DNA of 40,338 nucleotides from positions 1 to 40,338 of the forward strand of contig JAUNGP010000015.1 in the NCBI GenBank assembly GCA_030524345.1, written 5' to 3'. The position numbers were made by a program, and so were the translations under genes. Positions 1 through 8,015 of this stretch are shown in pieces (the first letter of the stretch is position 1; the number at the start of each line of letters is the position of its first letter). Below the pieces are notes generated by a model that had not been told where the DNA came from, searched no databases, and was given only the letters and a program-made list of their open reading frames with translations. This DNA comes from Clostridia bacterium (GTDB taxonomy: Bacteria; Bacillota; Clostridia; TANB77; CAG-465).

Positions 1-166
1 AAATTATACAAAAGAGATAAAAGAAAATGAGATTGTAAATATTAGTACATATGAACCACCAACAGATACAAGTGATTTCAATGTTTGGATATATCTAGTA
101 ATTTCCCTTGTAGCAATTGTTGGAGTAGTTGTTGGAATCATTATTGTAAAAAATAGTAAAAAATGA
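1..166 (+). CDS. C-terminal end of a membrane-anchored surface protein (truncated by window edge)
   Basis: The reading frame is open from base 2 and stops at TGA 164-166, giving the last 54 residues of a protein. They consist of a polar stretch with a proline pair, then one hydrophobic helix of about 20 residues (IYLVISLVAIVGVVVGIIIV), then a short basic tail KNSKK. That is the pattern of a secreted or surface protein held by a single C-terminal transmembrane helix with a cytoplasmic stop-transfer tail. No LPXTG sorting motif is visible. The function cannot be judged because the ectodomain is outside the window. A hairpin terminator follows within 20 bases, so this is the end of its transcription unit. 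Confidence 0.6.
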   Translation, partial: NYTKEIKENEIVNISTYEPPTDTSDFNVWIYLVISLVAIVGVVVGIIIVKNSKK

Positions 167-184
167 ATAGAAATTGGTTAGATT

Positions 185-206
185 AGACGGCAAGTGCCGT
201 CTTTTC
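185..206 (+). terminator. Rho-independent terminator
   Basis: The stem GACGGC/GCCGTC, extended by an A-T pair on each side of stem and loop, is followed by TTTT. It lies just after the truncated first gene and before the polymerase gene. Confidence 0.8.
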
Positions 207-270
207 TATTTTCTTCTTGATAGCAATCATAAGTTGTGGTAAAATTACCATAGTAAAAAGGGATGAAAAT

Positions 271-2604
271 ATGATAAAAAAAATTAACTTTAAAAAGATA
301 TTAGATATTTTTATAGTCATACTACTTTTGATTACTTGTATCAAAAAAGGTGGATTTTATAAAGAAGATGTCATTACAATAAATCTTGTTGTAACAGCTA
401 TTGGAATAGTATATTTAGCACTAAATACAATTAATAACAAAAAAACTTCCATTAGTATGGGCTCAATATTTTTATTTTTACTTGGAATAGCATATTTTTT
501 ACCAATCCTAGTTGGAAATAGTACAGACATATCTGATAGTATTTTTGAAATGATAAGATATTTTAACCTATATATTATTTATAAAATAGTAAGTAATAGT
601 GATAATCACAGTATATATGAAAATGGAATAATTATCATTACTACTATAGAGTGTCTTATTGGAATAGATGGTATAGGGCAAAGGTATCTGACAAGAATTT
701 TAAATTTCTTTAGTTCAGGATATTTAAGTAAAGATTTGACTAGAATGTCAGGTACAATTCAATATGCAAATGTATTTGCAATGTTTTGTGTCATTTCTTT
801 GTTTCTTTTACTATTTAAGATATTAAAGGAGAAAAAATATAATTTTATAAAAGTGACTTTGTTTTCATTCATATTCTCTTCATTAATATTAACTGAATCG
901 AGGGCTATGCTCGTTATATTTTTTGCATTTTTATTATATTATTTCATATCAAGTTATAGAAAAAGTCAAGAAAATATAAATGAGGCAATTATCATAATCA
1001 GTATAAATATATTATTGTGCATTATTGGGGCAGCTTTGGTTTATAACTTTGCTATGTCAAATGCAAAAGTCTATTTATTTACATTACTATTTTTAGTATT
1101 TAATGTAGTTATTAATTTTATTTTATATAGATATTGTACTAATATTTTTTCAAAACTTAGTATGAAAAAAGTAACGATAACTTTCATTTTAAGTATTATG
1201 ATTTATGGTGTGCTAGCTGTAAACATTAGTATCCCCCTATATATGTCTGAAGATTTGAATCATCATGTTACTAAGAGACTCTATCATATTAATGGAAATG
1301 ATGTGAATCATATTAAATTTAAAGTTGATGAAAATGAAGTTGATACAAGGTATAAAATAAAGTTTTTTGAAGTATTAGATGATTTAGAAGTAATAGAAAT
1401 CAAGGAGGTAGGATATTATAGTAGCTCTACTGGCAATTTTGAATTTGATTTTGAACTTGATGAAAATGTGAAGTATATCAACATTACTATAGAATGTGAA
1501 AAAGGAAATATGACTTTAAAAGATATGGAACTCAATGGTAAAAAAATAAGATTAAACTATTTATTTATTCCAAGCAGTATCTTAGAGAAAATAGAAGACT
1601 TATTAAATCATTCAACAAGTATTAGTGATAGGGTAACATTTTCAAAAGATGCTTTAAAAATAATATTTTCGTCTACCAAAAATTTTGTTTTTGGTATTGG
1701 TGGAGAAGGATTTAAGAATGCTTATGAGCTTTATCAAACTGAAAAGTATATCTCTACAGAAGTCCATAATTCATTTTTACAAATATTCGTTGAATCAGGT
1801 ATGATAGGCTTTTCTTGTGTGATTAGTATTATCATATATACATTTGTTAAGTGTAAAAATAAAGAAAAGAAGATATTGTTATTCATTTTTATCATACATA
1901 GTTTCATTGATTTAGAATTGTCGTATTTTTTAATGATATTTCTATTTGGAATATTACTTGGAACATGTAAGAATGAAAGCAAATTTAGTGTTAGTAGTTA
2001 TATATATTTTCCATTAAATATCATTATGATATTATTATTTATTATTTTATTTAAAGCAAATCTTGCCTATGGAATGAGTATACCAGATACATCTAGTACT
2101 GATAAAATTAAAGCAATGGAGCAAAGAGTCATTTTGGATCAGTACGACTCAAATTATCGAATTGAATTAAATAATGAATATGAAAAATATTTAAAAATTC
2201 TTTTAAAAGAATATACAACTAGTGAAAATAAAGAATTAGAAAGAGAAATAGAGAATGTATTGCTTAGTATCAAAAAGAATTCTAATTGTATGATGAAAAA
2301 TAGTAATTATAATAAATATGTAATTATCAATATTATAAATATATATTTTAATAATTTAGAATATTTTGTAGAACTAGATTATGGAAATGAAAAGGAAAAG
2401 GGATATGAAGAGTATATGAATGCTATATTATCTTATATCGAAAGTTTAGAGGACCATCAGTATAATGAAATTGCTATTAGTAAGGTACAAGAATTATATG
2501 AAAATTATTATACAAAGATAAAAGAAAAAAATAAACTTTTAAATAGTATAAAATTACAGGAATATATAGATATACTAGATAAAAAGAGAAATAGTATACT
2601 ATAA
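271..2604 (+). CDS. O-antigen ligase/polymerase (Wzy_C family) membrane protein
   Basis: This 777-residue protein has many hydrophobic helices through about residue 620. The family signature lies around residues 465-515: SDRVTFSKDA, then FGIGGEGF, then EVHNSFLQIFVESG, matching the GxG...HN..LQ...E.G pattern of O-antigen ligase/Wzy_C polymerases that join undecaprenyl-linked glycans outside the membrane. A polar, beta-rich insert at about residues 340-440 sits between helices. About 175 charged, helical residues follow the last membrane segment, which is unusual for the family. I chose ATG 271 because GGGA lies 9 bases before it; an in-frame ATG further up (217) has no ribosome binding site and lies directly behind the terminator. 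No other glycan genes are beside it, so the substrate is unknown. Confidence 0.75.
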   Translation: MIKKINFKKILDIFIVILLLITCIKKGGFYKEDVITINLVVTAIGIVYLALNTINNKKTSISMGSIFLFLLGIAYFLPILVGNSTDISDSIFEMIRYFNLYIIYKIVSNSDNHSIYENGIIIITTIECLIGIDGIGQRYLTRILNFFSSGYLSKDLTRMSGTIQYANVFAMFCVISLFLLLFKILKEKKYNFIKVTLFSFIFSSLILTESRAMLVIFFAFLLYYFISSYRKSQENINEAIIIISINILLCIIGAALVYNFAMSNAKVYLFTLLFLVFNVVINFILYRYCTNIFSKLSMKKVTITFILSIMIYGVLAVNISIPLYMSEDLNHHVTKRLYHINGNDVNHIKFKVDENEVDTRYKIKFFEVLDDLEVIEIKEVGYYSSSTGNFEFDFELDENVKYINITIECEKGNMTLKDMELNGKKIRLNYLFIPSSILEKIEDLLNHSTSISDRVTFSKDALKIIFSSTKNFVFGIGGEGFKNAYELYQTEKYISTEVHNSFLQIFVESGMIGFSCVISIIIYTFVKCKNKEKKILLFIFIIHSFIDLELSYFLMIFLFGILLGTCKNESKFSVSSYIYFPLNIIMILLFIILFKANLAYGMSIPDTSSTDKIKAMEQRVILDQYDSNYRIELNNEYEKYLKILLKEYTTSENKELEREIENVLLSIKKNSNCMMKNSNYNKYVIINIINIYFNNLEYFVELDYGNEKEKGYEEYMNAILSYIESLEDHQYNEIAISKVQELYENYYTKIKEKNKLLNSIKLQEYIDILDKKRNSIL

Positions 2605-2617
2605 TATGAGTTTTAGC

Positions 2618-2646
2618 TTGTCTTTTTTCTAGATTTATGATATAAT
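2618..2646 (+). promoter_or_regulatory. Promoter of secG-rnr
   Basis: TTGTCT at 2618-2623 and TATAAT at 2641-2646 are separated by 17 bases, with a TGA just before the -10 (extended -10). The start of secG is about 40 bases downstream. Confidence 0.65.
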
Positions 2647-2684
2647 CTTTCTATCATGATTTTATTTGATTAGGAGGAAACAAA

Positions 2685-2921
2685 ATGGGTTGGATAGATT
2701 GGACAGTATCTATATTAACAATACTTGTTGGAATTGTTTTAACAATAGTTGTAATGTTACAAAATAGTAAAGAGGGGCAATCTTCTGTAACTGGATCTAA
2801 TACATTTTATGGATCTAATAAAGGTAAGACTTTAGATGGGGTTTTATCAAAATACACAGTTGTTCTTGCAATAGTATTTTGTATACTTTGTCTACTTACT
2901 ACTATTTCAATAATGCATTAA
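2685..2921 (+). CDS. secG: Protein translocase subunit SecG
   Basis: This 78-residue protein has two transmembrane helices (about residues 5-24 and 55-75) joined by a polar, glycine/serine-rich loop. The pattern VVMLQNSKEGQ...SNTFYGSNKGKTLDGVLSK is typical of SecG: the Q(N/S)SKE..G loop and the conserved KxxxxDxxLxK/R before the second helix. SecG is the small accessory subunit of the SecYEG channel and assists SecA-driven export. ATG 2685 follows AGGAGG at good spacing. rnr follows directly, an arrangement common in Firmicutes. Confidence 0.92.
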   Translation: MGWIDWTVSILTILVGIVLTIVVMLQNSKEGQSSVTGSNTFYGSNKGKTLDGVLSKYTVVLAIVFCILCLLTTISIMH

Positions 2922-2944
2922 GAAATGAGTTGAATGAGATTAAT

Positions 2945-5083
2945 ATGGAAGATGAGAAATATTTACAAAGAAAGGAAGCATTAACTTCCTTTTTTTCAGA
3001 TAAGAACTATAATTTACTTACATTAAAGCAAATTGCTACTGTATTTAATGTAAAAAAAAGTGAAATAAATTTATTAAAAGATATATTGAACGAACTTGAA
3101 GAAGAAGGAATTGTATATGTTGACGAGAGTAAAAGATATGTATCCGTTTTAAAGTCAGATTTGGTGAAGTGTAAATACCAGTCTAAATCGAGCTCCTTTG
3201 GATTTGGAATAGTAGAAAATGGTGAAGATATCTATATTTCCTCTGATCATGCAGGTAATGTAATGAATGGCGATGAAATCCTAGTTAAGGTTATTGCTGG
3301 TAATAGTGACTCAAAGAGAAGTAAGGAAGGACAAGTTGTAAAAATATTAAAAAGAAATACCAAAACGCTCATTGGACGTTTTATAAAAGAGAAAAATTTT
3401 GGATTTGTTGAGCCTATAGATATGAATATAAATGATATCTATATTCCCAAAAAATATTGTAATCTTGCTAATCATAACGACTTTGTTAAAGTCATCATTG
3501 AAAAGTATGCTACAGAAAAAAATAAAGCAGAAGGTAAGATATTAACAAAAATTGGAAGTATAGAAGAGGAAAATATTGAAGTGAAAGCACTAGCAATTTC
3601 TTATGGAATTGATAGAATGCAAAAATTTAATGAAATCATAGAAAAGGAATTAAAAGAGATTCCAGATACTGTTCTAGATTCTGAAATGATAGGAAGAGTT
3701 GATAGGACAAAGGATCATATTTTTACAATTGACTCAGAAGATGCTATGGACTTAGATGATGCGGTATCTATTAAAAAAATGTCAAATGGAAATTATATTT
3801 TGTCTGTGTATATTGCAGATGTTAGTCATTATGTAAAAGAAAACACTGAGCTTAATAAAGAGGCGATTCTTAGGGGAACAAGTATTTATATTCCTGGAAC
3901 TGTTGTGCCCATGTTACCACAAAAATTATCAAATGGTATATGTAGTTTAAATGCTGGCGTAAAAAGATTAGCACTTGGTGTAGATATGGAAATAAATTCC
4001 TTTGGCGAAGTTCTTTCAAGTGATATTTTTAAAGCCGTCATCGAAGTAAATAAAAAGATGAGCTATGATAAAGTGTATAAGGTATTAATCAATGAAGATG
4101 ATGCTGTTTTAAATGAGTATAGTCCGTATAAAGATGATCTATTTTTAATGAAAGAACTTGCTGAGATTTTAAATAAAAAAAGAACATCTGAGGGGAGTAT
4201 TAACTTTGACATACCTGAGACAAAAGTTGTTTTAGACGATAATGGCCATGTTTCTGATATTAAAGCCTATGAGATCACCATTGCTAATAATATAATAGAA
4301 GAATTTATGCTAATTACTAACATGACTGTTGCAGAGCGATTTTTCTTTTTAGGGATACCATTTATATATAGAATACATGAAAAACCTGATGAGGAAAAAC
4401 TAAGAGAGCTAAATGAAATTCTTTCTATGTATAAAAAACGAATTAAGGGGGTAAAAAATATTCATCCAAAAGTGTTATCAGAAATGTTACAAGGAATAGA
4501 AGATGAAAGTGAGAAAAAAGTAATATCTGATTTTACTCTTAGAACATTAAAACTTGCAAGATATAGTAATGAGTGTACAGGACACTTTGGACTTGCTGCT
4601 AAATACTATTGCCATTTTACATCTCCAATAAGAAGATATCCAGATTTGTTTATACATAGAATGATTTCCAAATGTTTAGAAAATAATTATCTTTTTTCTG
4701 AAAGTGAAATTAGCAAATATTTAAAACAAGCAGAAAAATATGCTAAGAGTTCTTCTGATGCTGAAAAGCAAGCAACTATCATTGAAAGGGAATTTGATAA
4801 TTTATATATAGCGATGTATATGTCAAAATTTATTGGTGAAGAGTATGAGGGTGTAGTGTCTTCGGTAACCTCATTTGGAATGTTTGTAAAACTTGAAAAT
4901 ACAGTTGAAGGTTTAGTTCCTTTTGGAAATATATCAGATAATGAATATTATATTTTTGATGAAAAGAAACATATTTTAATAGGAAGAGAAACAGGAAAAA
5001 TCTATAAAGTTGGAGACAAAGTAAAATTAAAATTAGTTAAGGTTAATATAAGATTAAAGCAAATAGATTTTGCTATATTGTAA
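2945..5083 (+). CDS. rnr: Ribonuclease R (3'-5' exoribonuclease)
   Basis: This 712-residue protein has the full RNase R order: an N-terminal winged-helix region (about 1-75), two cold-shock-type OB folds (about 80-225), the RNB catalytic domain, and a C-terminal S1 domain (about 630-710, YEGVVSSVTSFGMFVKLE). The RNB metal-binding signature DSEDAMDLDDAVS lies near residue 263 and the downstream TSPIRRYPDL motif is present. It degrades structured RNA from the 3' end and acts in RNA turnover and ribosome quality control. The frame is open upstream into secG; I chose ATG 2945, although no strong ribosome binding site precedes it, and a TTG at 2930 is possible. Coupling to secG, whose stop is 23 bases upstream, is likely. 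There is no lysine-rich C-terminal tail. Confidence 0.92.
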   Translation: MEDEKYLQRKEALTSFFSDKNYNLLTLKQIATVFNVKKSEINLLKDILNELEEEGIVYVDESKRYVSVLKSDLVKCKYQSKSSSFGFGIVENGEDIYISSDHAGNVMNGDEILVKVIAGNSDSKRSKEGQVVKILKRNTKTLIGRFIKEKNFGFVEPIDMNINDIYIPKKYCNLANHNDFVKVIIEKYATEKNKAEGKILTKIGSIEEENIEVKALAISYGIDRMQKFNEIIEKELKEIPDTVLDSEMIGRVDRTKDHIFTIDSEDAMDLDDAVSIKKMSNGNYILSVYIADVSHYVKENTELNKEAILRGTSIYIPGTVVPMLPQKLSNGICSLNAGVKRLALGVDMEINSFGEVLSSDIFKAVIEVNKKMSYDKVYKVLINEDDAVLNEYSPYKDDLFLMKELAEILNKKRTSEGSINFDIPETKVVLDDNGHVSDIKAYEITIANNIIEEFMLITNMTVAERFFFLGIPFIYRIHEKPDEEKLRELNEILSMYKKRIKGVKNIHPKVLSEMLQGIEDESEKKVISDFTLRTLKLARYSNECTGHFGLAAKYYCHFTSPIRRYPDLFIHRMISKCLENNYLFSESEISKYLKQAEKYAKSSSDAEKQATIIEREFDNLYIAMYMSKFIGEEYEGVVSSVTSFGMFVKLENTVEGLVPFGNISDNEYYIFDEKKHILIGRETGKIYKVGDKVKLKLVKVNIRLKQIDFAIL

Positions 5084-5094
5084 GAGGTGGTTAT

Positions 5095-5877
5095 ATGAAA
5101 AGTAATGTTACTAGTAAAGCTAAAAAAAAGGAGCAAAAGAAAGTCAATAGGATCGAAAAAAAAGTAAATCAGCTAAGAAGGAAAAAAAATAGTAAGTTTG
5201 CTATGGCAATTGTTGACTATTATGATTTTTATAAAAAAGAGTTATATAAAAAACACATTTTACTTTATGTTATATCATTAATTTTATTTTTTATTATGCT
5301 AGTTTATTACATACAATCAAACAATGCAACTACTGAACTAGGAGAAATGATTAAAAGTGAAGCACAAAGTACAGCTCTTTTAGGAAAAGTCGCAAACTTT
5401 AAAGGTATATTTACAGATAAAATTTTGGTTAATTTTGTATTACTATTGTCTGGAATCACACCATATATTTATATACCAGTAATTGGTGTTCTATATTCTA
5501 ATAGTTTGGCTTTAAATATCGTAACATTATTTAATAATATGGCATCTAATATGAGCCCAACATTCATGACAATTGGCTCAATTGTTCAAATGTTTGGCAT
5601 TGCACTTACATCAGCTATGGGGATTTGCTTTTGTAAGGTTTCAACGAAAAGGTTTAGATATAGCCAAAGTGTGAACTTTACTTTGAATGATGTAAAAAAA
5701 GAATATTATTCCATTCGAAAAAATGAGGAAAAATTAGAAGAAACTTTAAAAAAAGAAGAAAAAAGGAATCAAGAGATAGAGAAATTAAATGTAAGAATAC
5801 CATATAAAAATATTGTAATAAGTTTTATCATAAGTAGTATTATTATAATTATTGGTGGTCTTATAACTTTGATTTGA
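5095..5877 (+). CDS. SpoIIM-like integral membrane protein
   Basis: This 260-residue protein has a very basic N-terminus (about residues 1-40), a membrane helix at about 60-80, a hydrophobic core at about 115-185 with NFVLLLSGITPYIYIPVIG and a conserved asparagine (YSNS), a charged coiled stretch at about 200-240 and a last helix at the C-terminus. The central block resembles stage II sporulation protein M, which with SpoIID and SpoIIP drives septal thinning and engulfment. The long basic start and charged helix before the last membrane segment are longer than in Bacillus SpoIIM. AGGTGG precedes ATG 5095, and the gene sits 11 bases after rnr and just before trmB, so it is probably cotranscribed. 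It could instead be a housekeeping membrane protein of the same fold. Confidence 0.5.
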   Translation: MKSNVTSKAKKKEQKKVNRIEKKVNQLRRKKNSKFAMAIVDYYDFYKKELYKKHILLYVISLILFFIMLVYYIQSNNATTELGEMIKSEAQSTALLGKVANFKGIFTDKILVNFVLLLSGITPYIYIPVIGVLYSNSLALNIVTLFNNMASNMSPTFMTIGSIVQMFGIALTSAMGICFCKVSTKRFRYSQSVNFTLNDVKKEYYSIRKNEEKLEETLKKEEKRNQEIEKLNVRIPYKNIVISFIISSIIIIIGGLITLI

Positions 5878-5886
5878 GGTGAAAGA

Positions 5887-6525
5887 ATGAGAATACGTAA
5901 TAATCCAAATGCAAAAGTGGAATTATTAAATTGTGATAAGTTTTTAGAAACAAGAAAAGATTTGCAAAGAATTTTAGATCAAAATAAAGATAAGAAGATA
6001 TATATTGAAATTGGTATGGGAAAAGGTGAGTTTATATCACAGATGGCACATGACAATCCTAATGATATATTTATCGGAATAGAATTATCTGTATCTGTAC
6101 TTGCGCTTGCTGTTAAAAAAATATTAAGATATGAACTAGCACATAATATTCATTTAAAGAATCTATATCTTATGTCTTTTGATGCCTCAAAAATAATGGA
6201 GTATTTTGAAGTACATCAAGTGGAAAAAATATATTTGAATTTTAGTGATCCTTGGCCAAAAAAGAAACATATTAAAAGAAGACTTACTCATGAAAATTTT
6301 TTGAAAGAGTATAAAAGGGTTTTAAAAGAAAAAGGGATTATTGAATTTAAAACAGATAATAGATTGTTATTTGAATATAGCTTAGTTAGTATGCAAAATT
6401 TTGGAATGAAATTTTTAGAAGTTTATTTAGATTTACATAGTACAGATATACCCAATGTAGTTACAGAGTATGAAACTAAGTTTTCATCTAAAGGACCTAT
6501 ATATAAATTAGTGGCTCAAATATAA
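5887..6525 (+). CDS. trmB: tRNA (guanine-N7-)-methyltransferase
   Basis: This 212-residue protein is of standard length for TrmB, which uses S-adenosylmethionine to methylate G46 in the variable loop of tRNAs. The SAM-binding motif IEIGMGKGEF is at about residues 40-49. The family signature NFSDPWPKKKHIKRRL is at about 117-132, and the C-terminal substrate segment EFKTDN follows at about 155. The start ATG 5887 is preceded by GAGGTG, which begins at the stop codon of the upstream gene, so translation is probably coupled. Two tRNA genes follow behind their own promoter, a fitting but not obligatory neighbourhood. Confidence 0.93.
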   Translation: MRIRNNPNAKVELLNCDKFLETRKDLQRILDQNKDKKIYIEIGMGKGEFISQMAHDNPNDIFIGIELSVSVLALAVKKILRYELAHNIHLKNLYLMSFDASKIMEYFEVHQVEKIYLNFSDPWPKKKHIKRRLTHENFLKEYKRVLKEKGIIEFKTDNRLLFEYSLVSMQNFGMKFLEVYLDLHSTDIPNVVTEYETKFSSKGPIYKLVAQI

Positions 6526-6570
6526 AGAATACAATTTTTACCAATTTTTTATAAAAAATAGTATAATGTA

Positions 6571-6599
6571 TTGACAAAATGATAAAAATATATTAAAAT
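6571..6599 (+). promoter_or_regulatory. Promoter of the tRNA-His/tRNA-Gln pair
   Basis: TTGACA at 6571-6576 and TAAAAT at 6594-6599 are 17 bases apart. The first tRNA begins about 15 bases after the -10. Confidence 0.65.
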
Positions 6600-6614
6600 G
6601 ATAGAGCAGCTGAT

Positions 6615-6691
6615 GGTGGATATAGTTCAGTTGGTAGAGCGCCAGTTTGTGGCACTGGTTGTCATGGGTTCGAGTCCCATTATCCACCCCA
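6615..6691 (+). tRNA. tRNA-His (anticodon GTG)
   Basis: A full cloverleaf can be drawn: acceptor GTGGATA/TATCCAC, D arm GTTC...GAGC, anticodon stem CCAGT/ACTGG with loop TTGTGGC (anticodon GTG), and T arm ATGGG/CCCAT with TTCGAGT. The extra G at -1 (6615), specific to tRNA-His, is encoded and pairs with C73 (6688). The CCA is encoded at 6689-6691. Confidence 0.96.
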
Positions 6692-6705
6692 GTAATGTAT
6701 AATAT

Positions 6706-6781
6706 TGGGCTGTCGCCAAGTGGTAAGGCACCAGACTTTGACTCTGGCATTTCGTAGGTTCGAATCCTGCCAGCCCAGCCA
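6706..6781 (+). tRNA. tRNA-Gln (anticodon TTG)
   Basis: The acceptor stem TGGGCTG/CAGCCCA starts with the U1-A72 pair typical of tRNA-Gln. The anticodon stem CCAGA/TCTGG carries loop CTTTGAC with anticodon TTG. The T loop is TTCGAAT, and GCCA ends the gene with CCA encoded. It lies 14 bases after tRNA-His in the same transcript. Confidence 0.96.
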
Positions 6782-6786
6782 AATAA

Positions 6787-6818
6787 AAACCAGTAATTTT
6801 ACTGGTTTTATTTTTTTA
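6787..6818 (+). terminator. Rho-independent terminator after the tRNA pair
   Basis: The stem AAACCAGTA/TACTGGTTT with a short A/T loop is followed by a run of seven T with A interruptions. Confidence 0.75.
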
Positions 6819-6842
6819 TTTACTTGCGCATAATATATACTG

Positions 6843-7016
6843 GTGAGATTGTTGTTAAAGAAATGTGATACATGTAAATATGCTATTTTTAAGTATAATA
6901 ACCAATATAGAATTTCTAGTATATATTGTAGAAAGTTAAATGGCAATTTAAATAAATCGAGCTATCAAAATTTAAAATTTTGTAACTTTTATCAAAGAAG
7001 TGGAGAACTTGAATAA
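6843..7016 (+). CDS. Small cysteine-rich hypothetical protein
   Basis: From GTG 6843 a frame of 57 residues runs to TAA 7014. It holds four cysteines: a CDTCKYA knuckle near the N-terminus, YCRKLN in the middle and FCNFYQ near the end. That spacing suggests a small metal-binding (zinc- or iron-sulfur-type) fold. There is no clear ribosome binding site; TTG codons at 6849 and 6852 are alternative starts. It lies between the tRNA terminator and the next promoter. The cysteine pattern and basic composition support a real gene, but the function is unknown and the call rests only on composition and spacing. Confidence 0.45.
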   Translation: MRLLLKKCDTCKYAIFKYNNQYRISSIYCRKLNGNLNKSSYQNLKFCNFYQRSGELE

Positions 7017-7028
7017 AAATAATAAATA

Positions 7029-7057
7029 TTGACTACTTTACATAATTATGATATAAT
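7029..7057 (+). promoter_or_regulatory. Promoter, extended -10
   Basis: TTGACT at 7029-7034 and TATAAT at 7052-7057 have 17-base spacing, with TGA directly before the -10. The next gene starts 35 bases downstream. Confidence 0.75.
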
Positions 7058-7092
7058 ATATTTATTCTGATTTATGAAAGGAAGATCTAATT

Positions 7093-7395
7093 ATGATCAA
7101 CGGCGCAGTATTTATTTTGTTATTGGAGGCTATATTGATTGGAGGATACAATATGTACATTTATCAGCGGGTGCTTGAACTTAATTATAGGCTTAAGCGG
7201 ACACTCCTATATTGTTGTGCAAAGCGTATTCAAAATTCTAATTGGCCAATGGACAGAAAGCTCATAAGTGATTCTGAGCAATTAATGGAGGTAGGAACAA
7301 GGCTTGTTAATAGACGTTTTTTGGTAAATAGAGTATTAAAAGTTTTGGATGAATCTGAATTGGTATTGGACACTATGAAGTTGTTTCTAAAGTAG
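7093..7395 (+). CDS. Small protein with one N-terminal membrane helix, unknown function
   Basis: This 100-residue protein begins with a hydrophobic helix (residues 4-18, VFILLLEAILIGG), followed by a basic, helical body of about 80 residues rich in Leu, Arg and Glu. I do not recognise a family. ATG 7093 follows AAAGGAAG at about 8 bases. A second in-frame ATG at 7153 has its own good site (TTGGAGGA) and would give an 80-residue form without the membrane helix. The gene is a stand-alone unit between a consensus promoter and a strong terminator. Its codon use is less AT-rich than that of the core neighbours. Confidence 0.7.
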   Translation: MINGAVFILLLEAILIGGYNMYIYQRVLELNYRLKRTLLYCCAKRIQNSNWPMDRKLISDSEQLMEVGTRLVNRRFLVNRVLKVLDESELVLDTMKLFLK

Positions 7396-7415
7396 GGGAA
7401 TTTTCCCCTACTTTT
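7389..7415 (+). terminator. Rho-independent terminator
   Basis: The stem AAAGTAGGGG/CCCCTACTTT with an A/T loop and a T run overlaps the stop of the 100-residue gene. Confidence 0.85.
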
Positions 7416-7442
7416 ATTGTTGTAAAAAATAGTTACATGCTA

Positions 7443-7471
7443 TTGAAATGTGGTGAAAAAAGTTATATAAT
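7443..7471 (+). promoter_or_regulatory. Promoter
   Basis: TTGAAA at 7443-7448 and TATAAT at 7466-7471 are 17 bases apart, 43 bases before the next start codon. Confidence 0.65.
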
Positions 7472-7514
7472 ATTAGTTACAATAATCATTTTGTGATATT
7501 GGAGGTGAAAAATA

Positions 7515-8003
7515 GTGCTAATAAATGTAGAAAAAATGAGACTATTAAAATCTGAAAGTCCTGAAATGAAATTTAAACTTTTAAAACCGAATATTGAGAG
7601 ATTTTTTAGAGACTATATATATTATTTTAATCTGTATGATAGAGATGAATTAATCATTGATTCTGGCTATTTACCATATCATTATTTAGATGAGACCGTT
7701 TTAACTAAATTAATAGACTTATTAGAAAACGAGCTAGGATATGCCATAATTATAGTAAAAACTAGCAATATAAATCAATTGGGATATAAACGTGGCGACT
7801 TGATAAATATTAGACTATTTGATCCAAAAAACTCGAATCCAAAGGATATTGATGATTATTTTAATTTGAAAATGTTTCAACCACTTTATTCATCAATGCA
7901 TAATTTTAATAATATTCATGGTGAACTTAGTGTGGATTCTTCATATATGTCTTGTTTAAATTCACCAAATAATTTTTTACTGGATGATGATAATCAGGAT
8001 TAA
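7515..8003 (+). CDS. Hypothetical acidic protein
   Basis: This 162-residue protein starts at GTG 7515, 7 bases after a perfect GGAGGTG. There is no signal peptide or membrane helix. The N-terminal third is rich in aromatic residues (FFRDYIYYFNLYDRDE), the middle looks like a small alpha/beta unit (GYAIIIVKTSNI), and the C-terminus is acidic (LLDDDNQD). I recognise no family. It lies 12 bases before the PAP2 phosphatase gene and is probably cotranscribed with it from the promoter at 7443. Confidence 0.7.
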   Translation: MLINVEKMRLLKSESPEMKFKLLKPNIERFFRDYIYYFNLYDRDELIIDSGYLPYHYLDETVLTKLIDLLENELGYAIIIVKTSNINQLGYKRGDLINIRLFDPKNSNPKDIDDYFNLKMFQPLYSSMHNFNNIHGELSVDSSYMSCLNSPNNFLLDDDNQD

Positions 8004-8015
8004 AGGAGGAGTTAA

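Noticed and set aside
6538..6946. Open frames on the minus strand through the tRNA pair.
   Set aside because: They run antisense through two perfect tRNA genes and have no ribosome binding site; typical false frames of tRNA regions.
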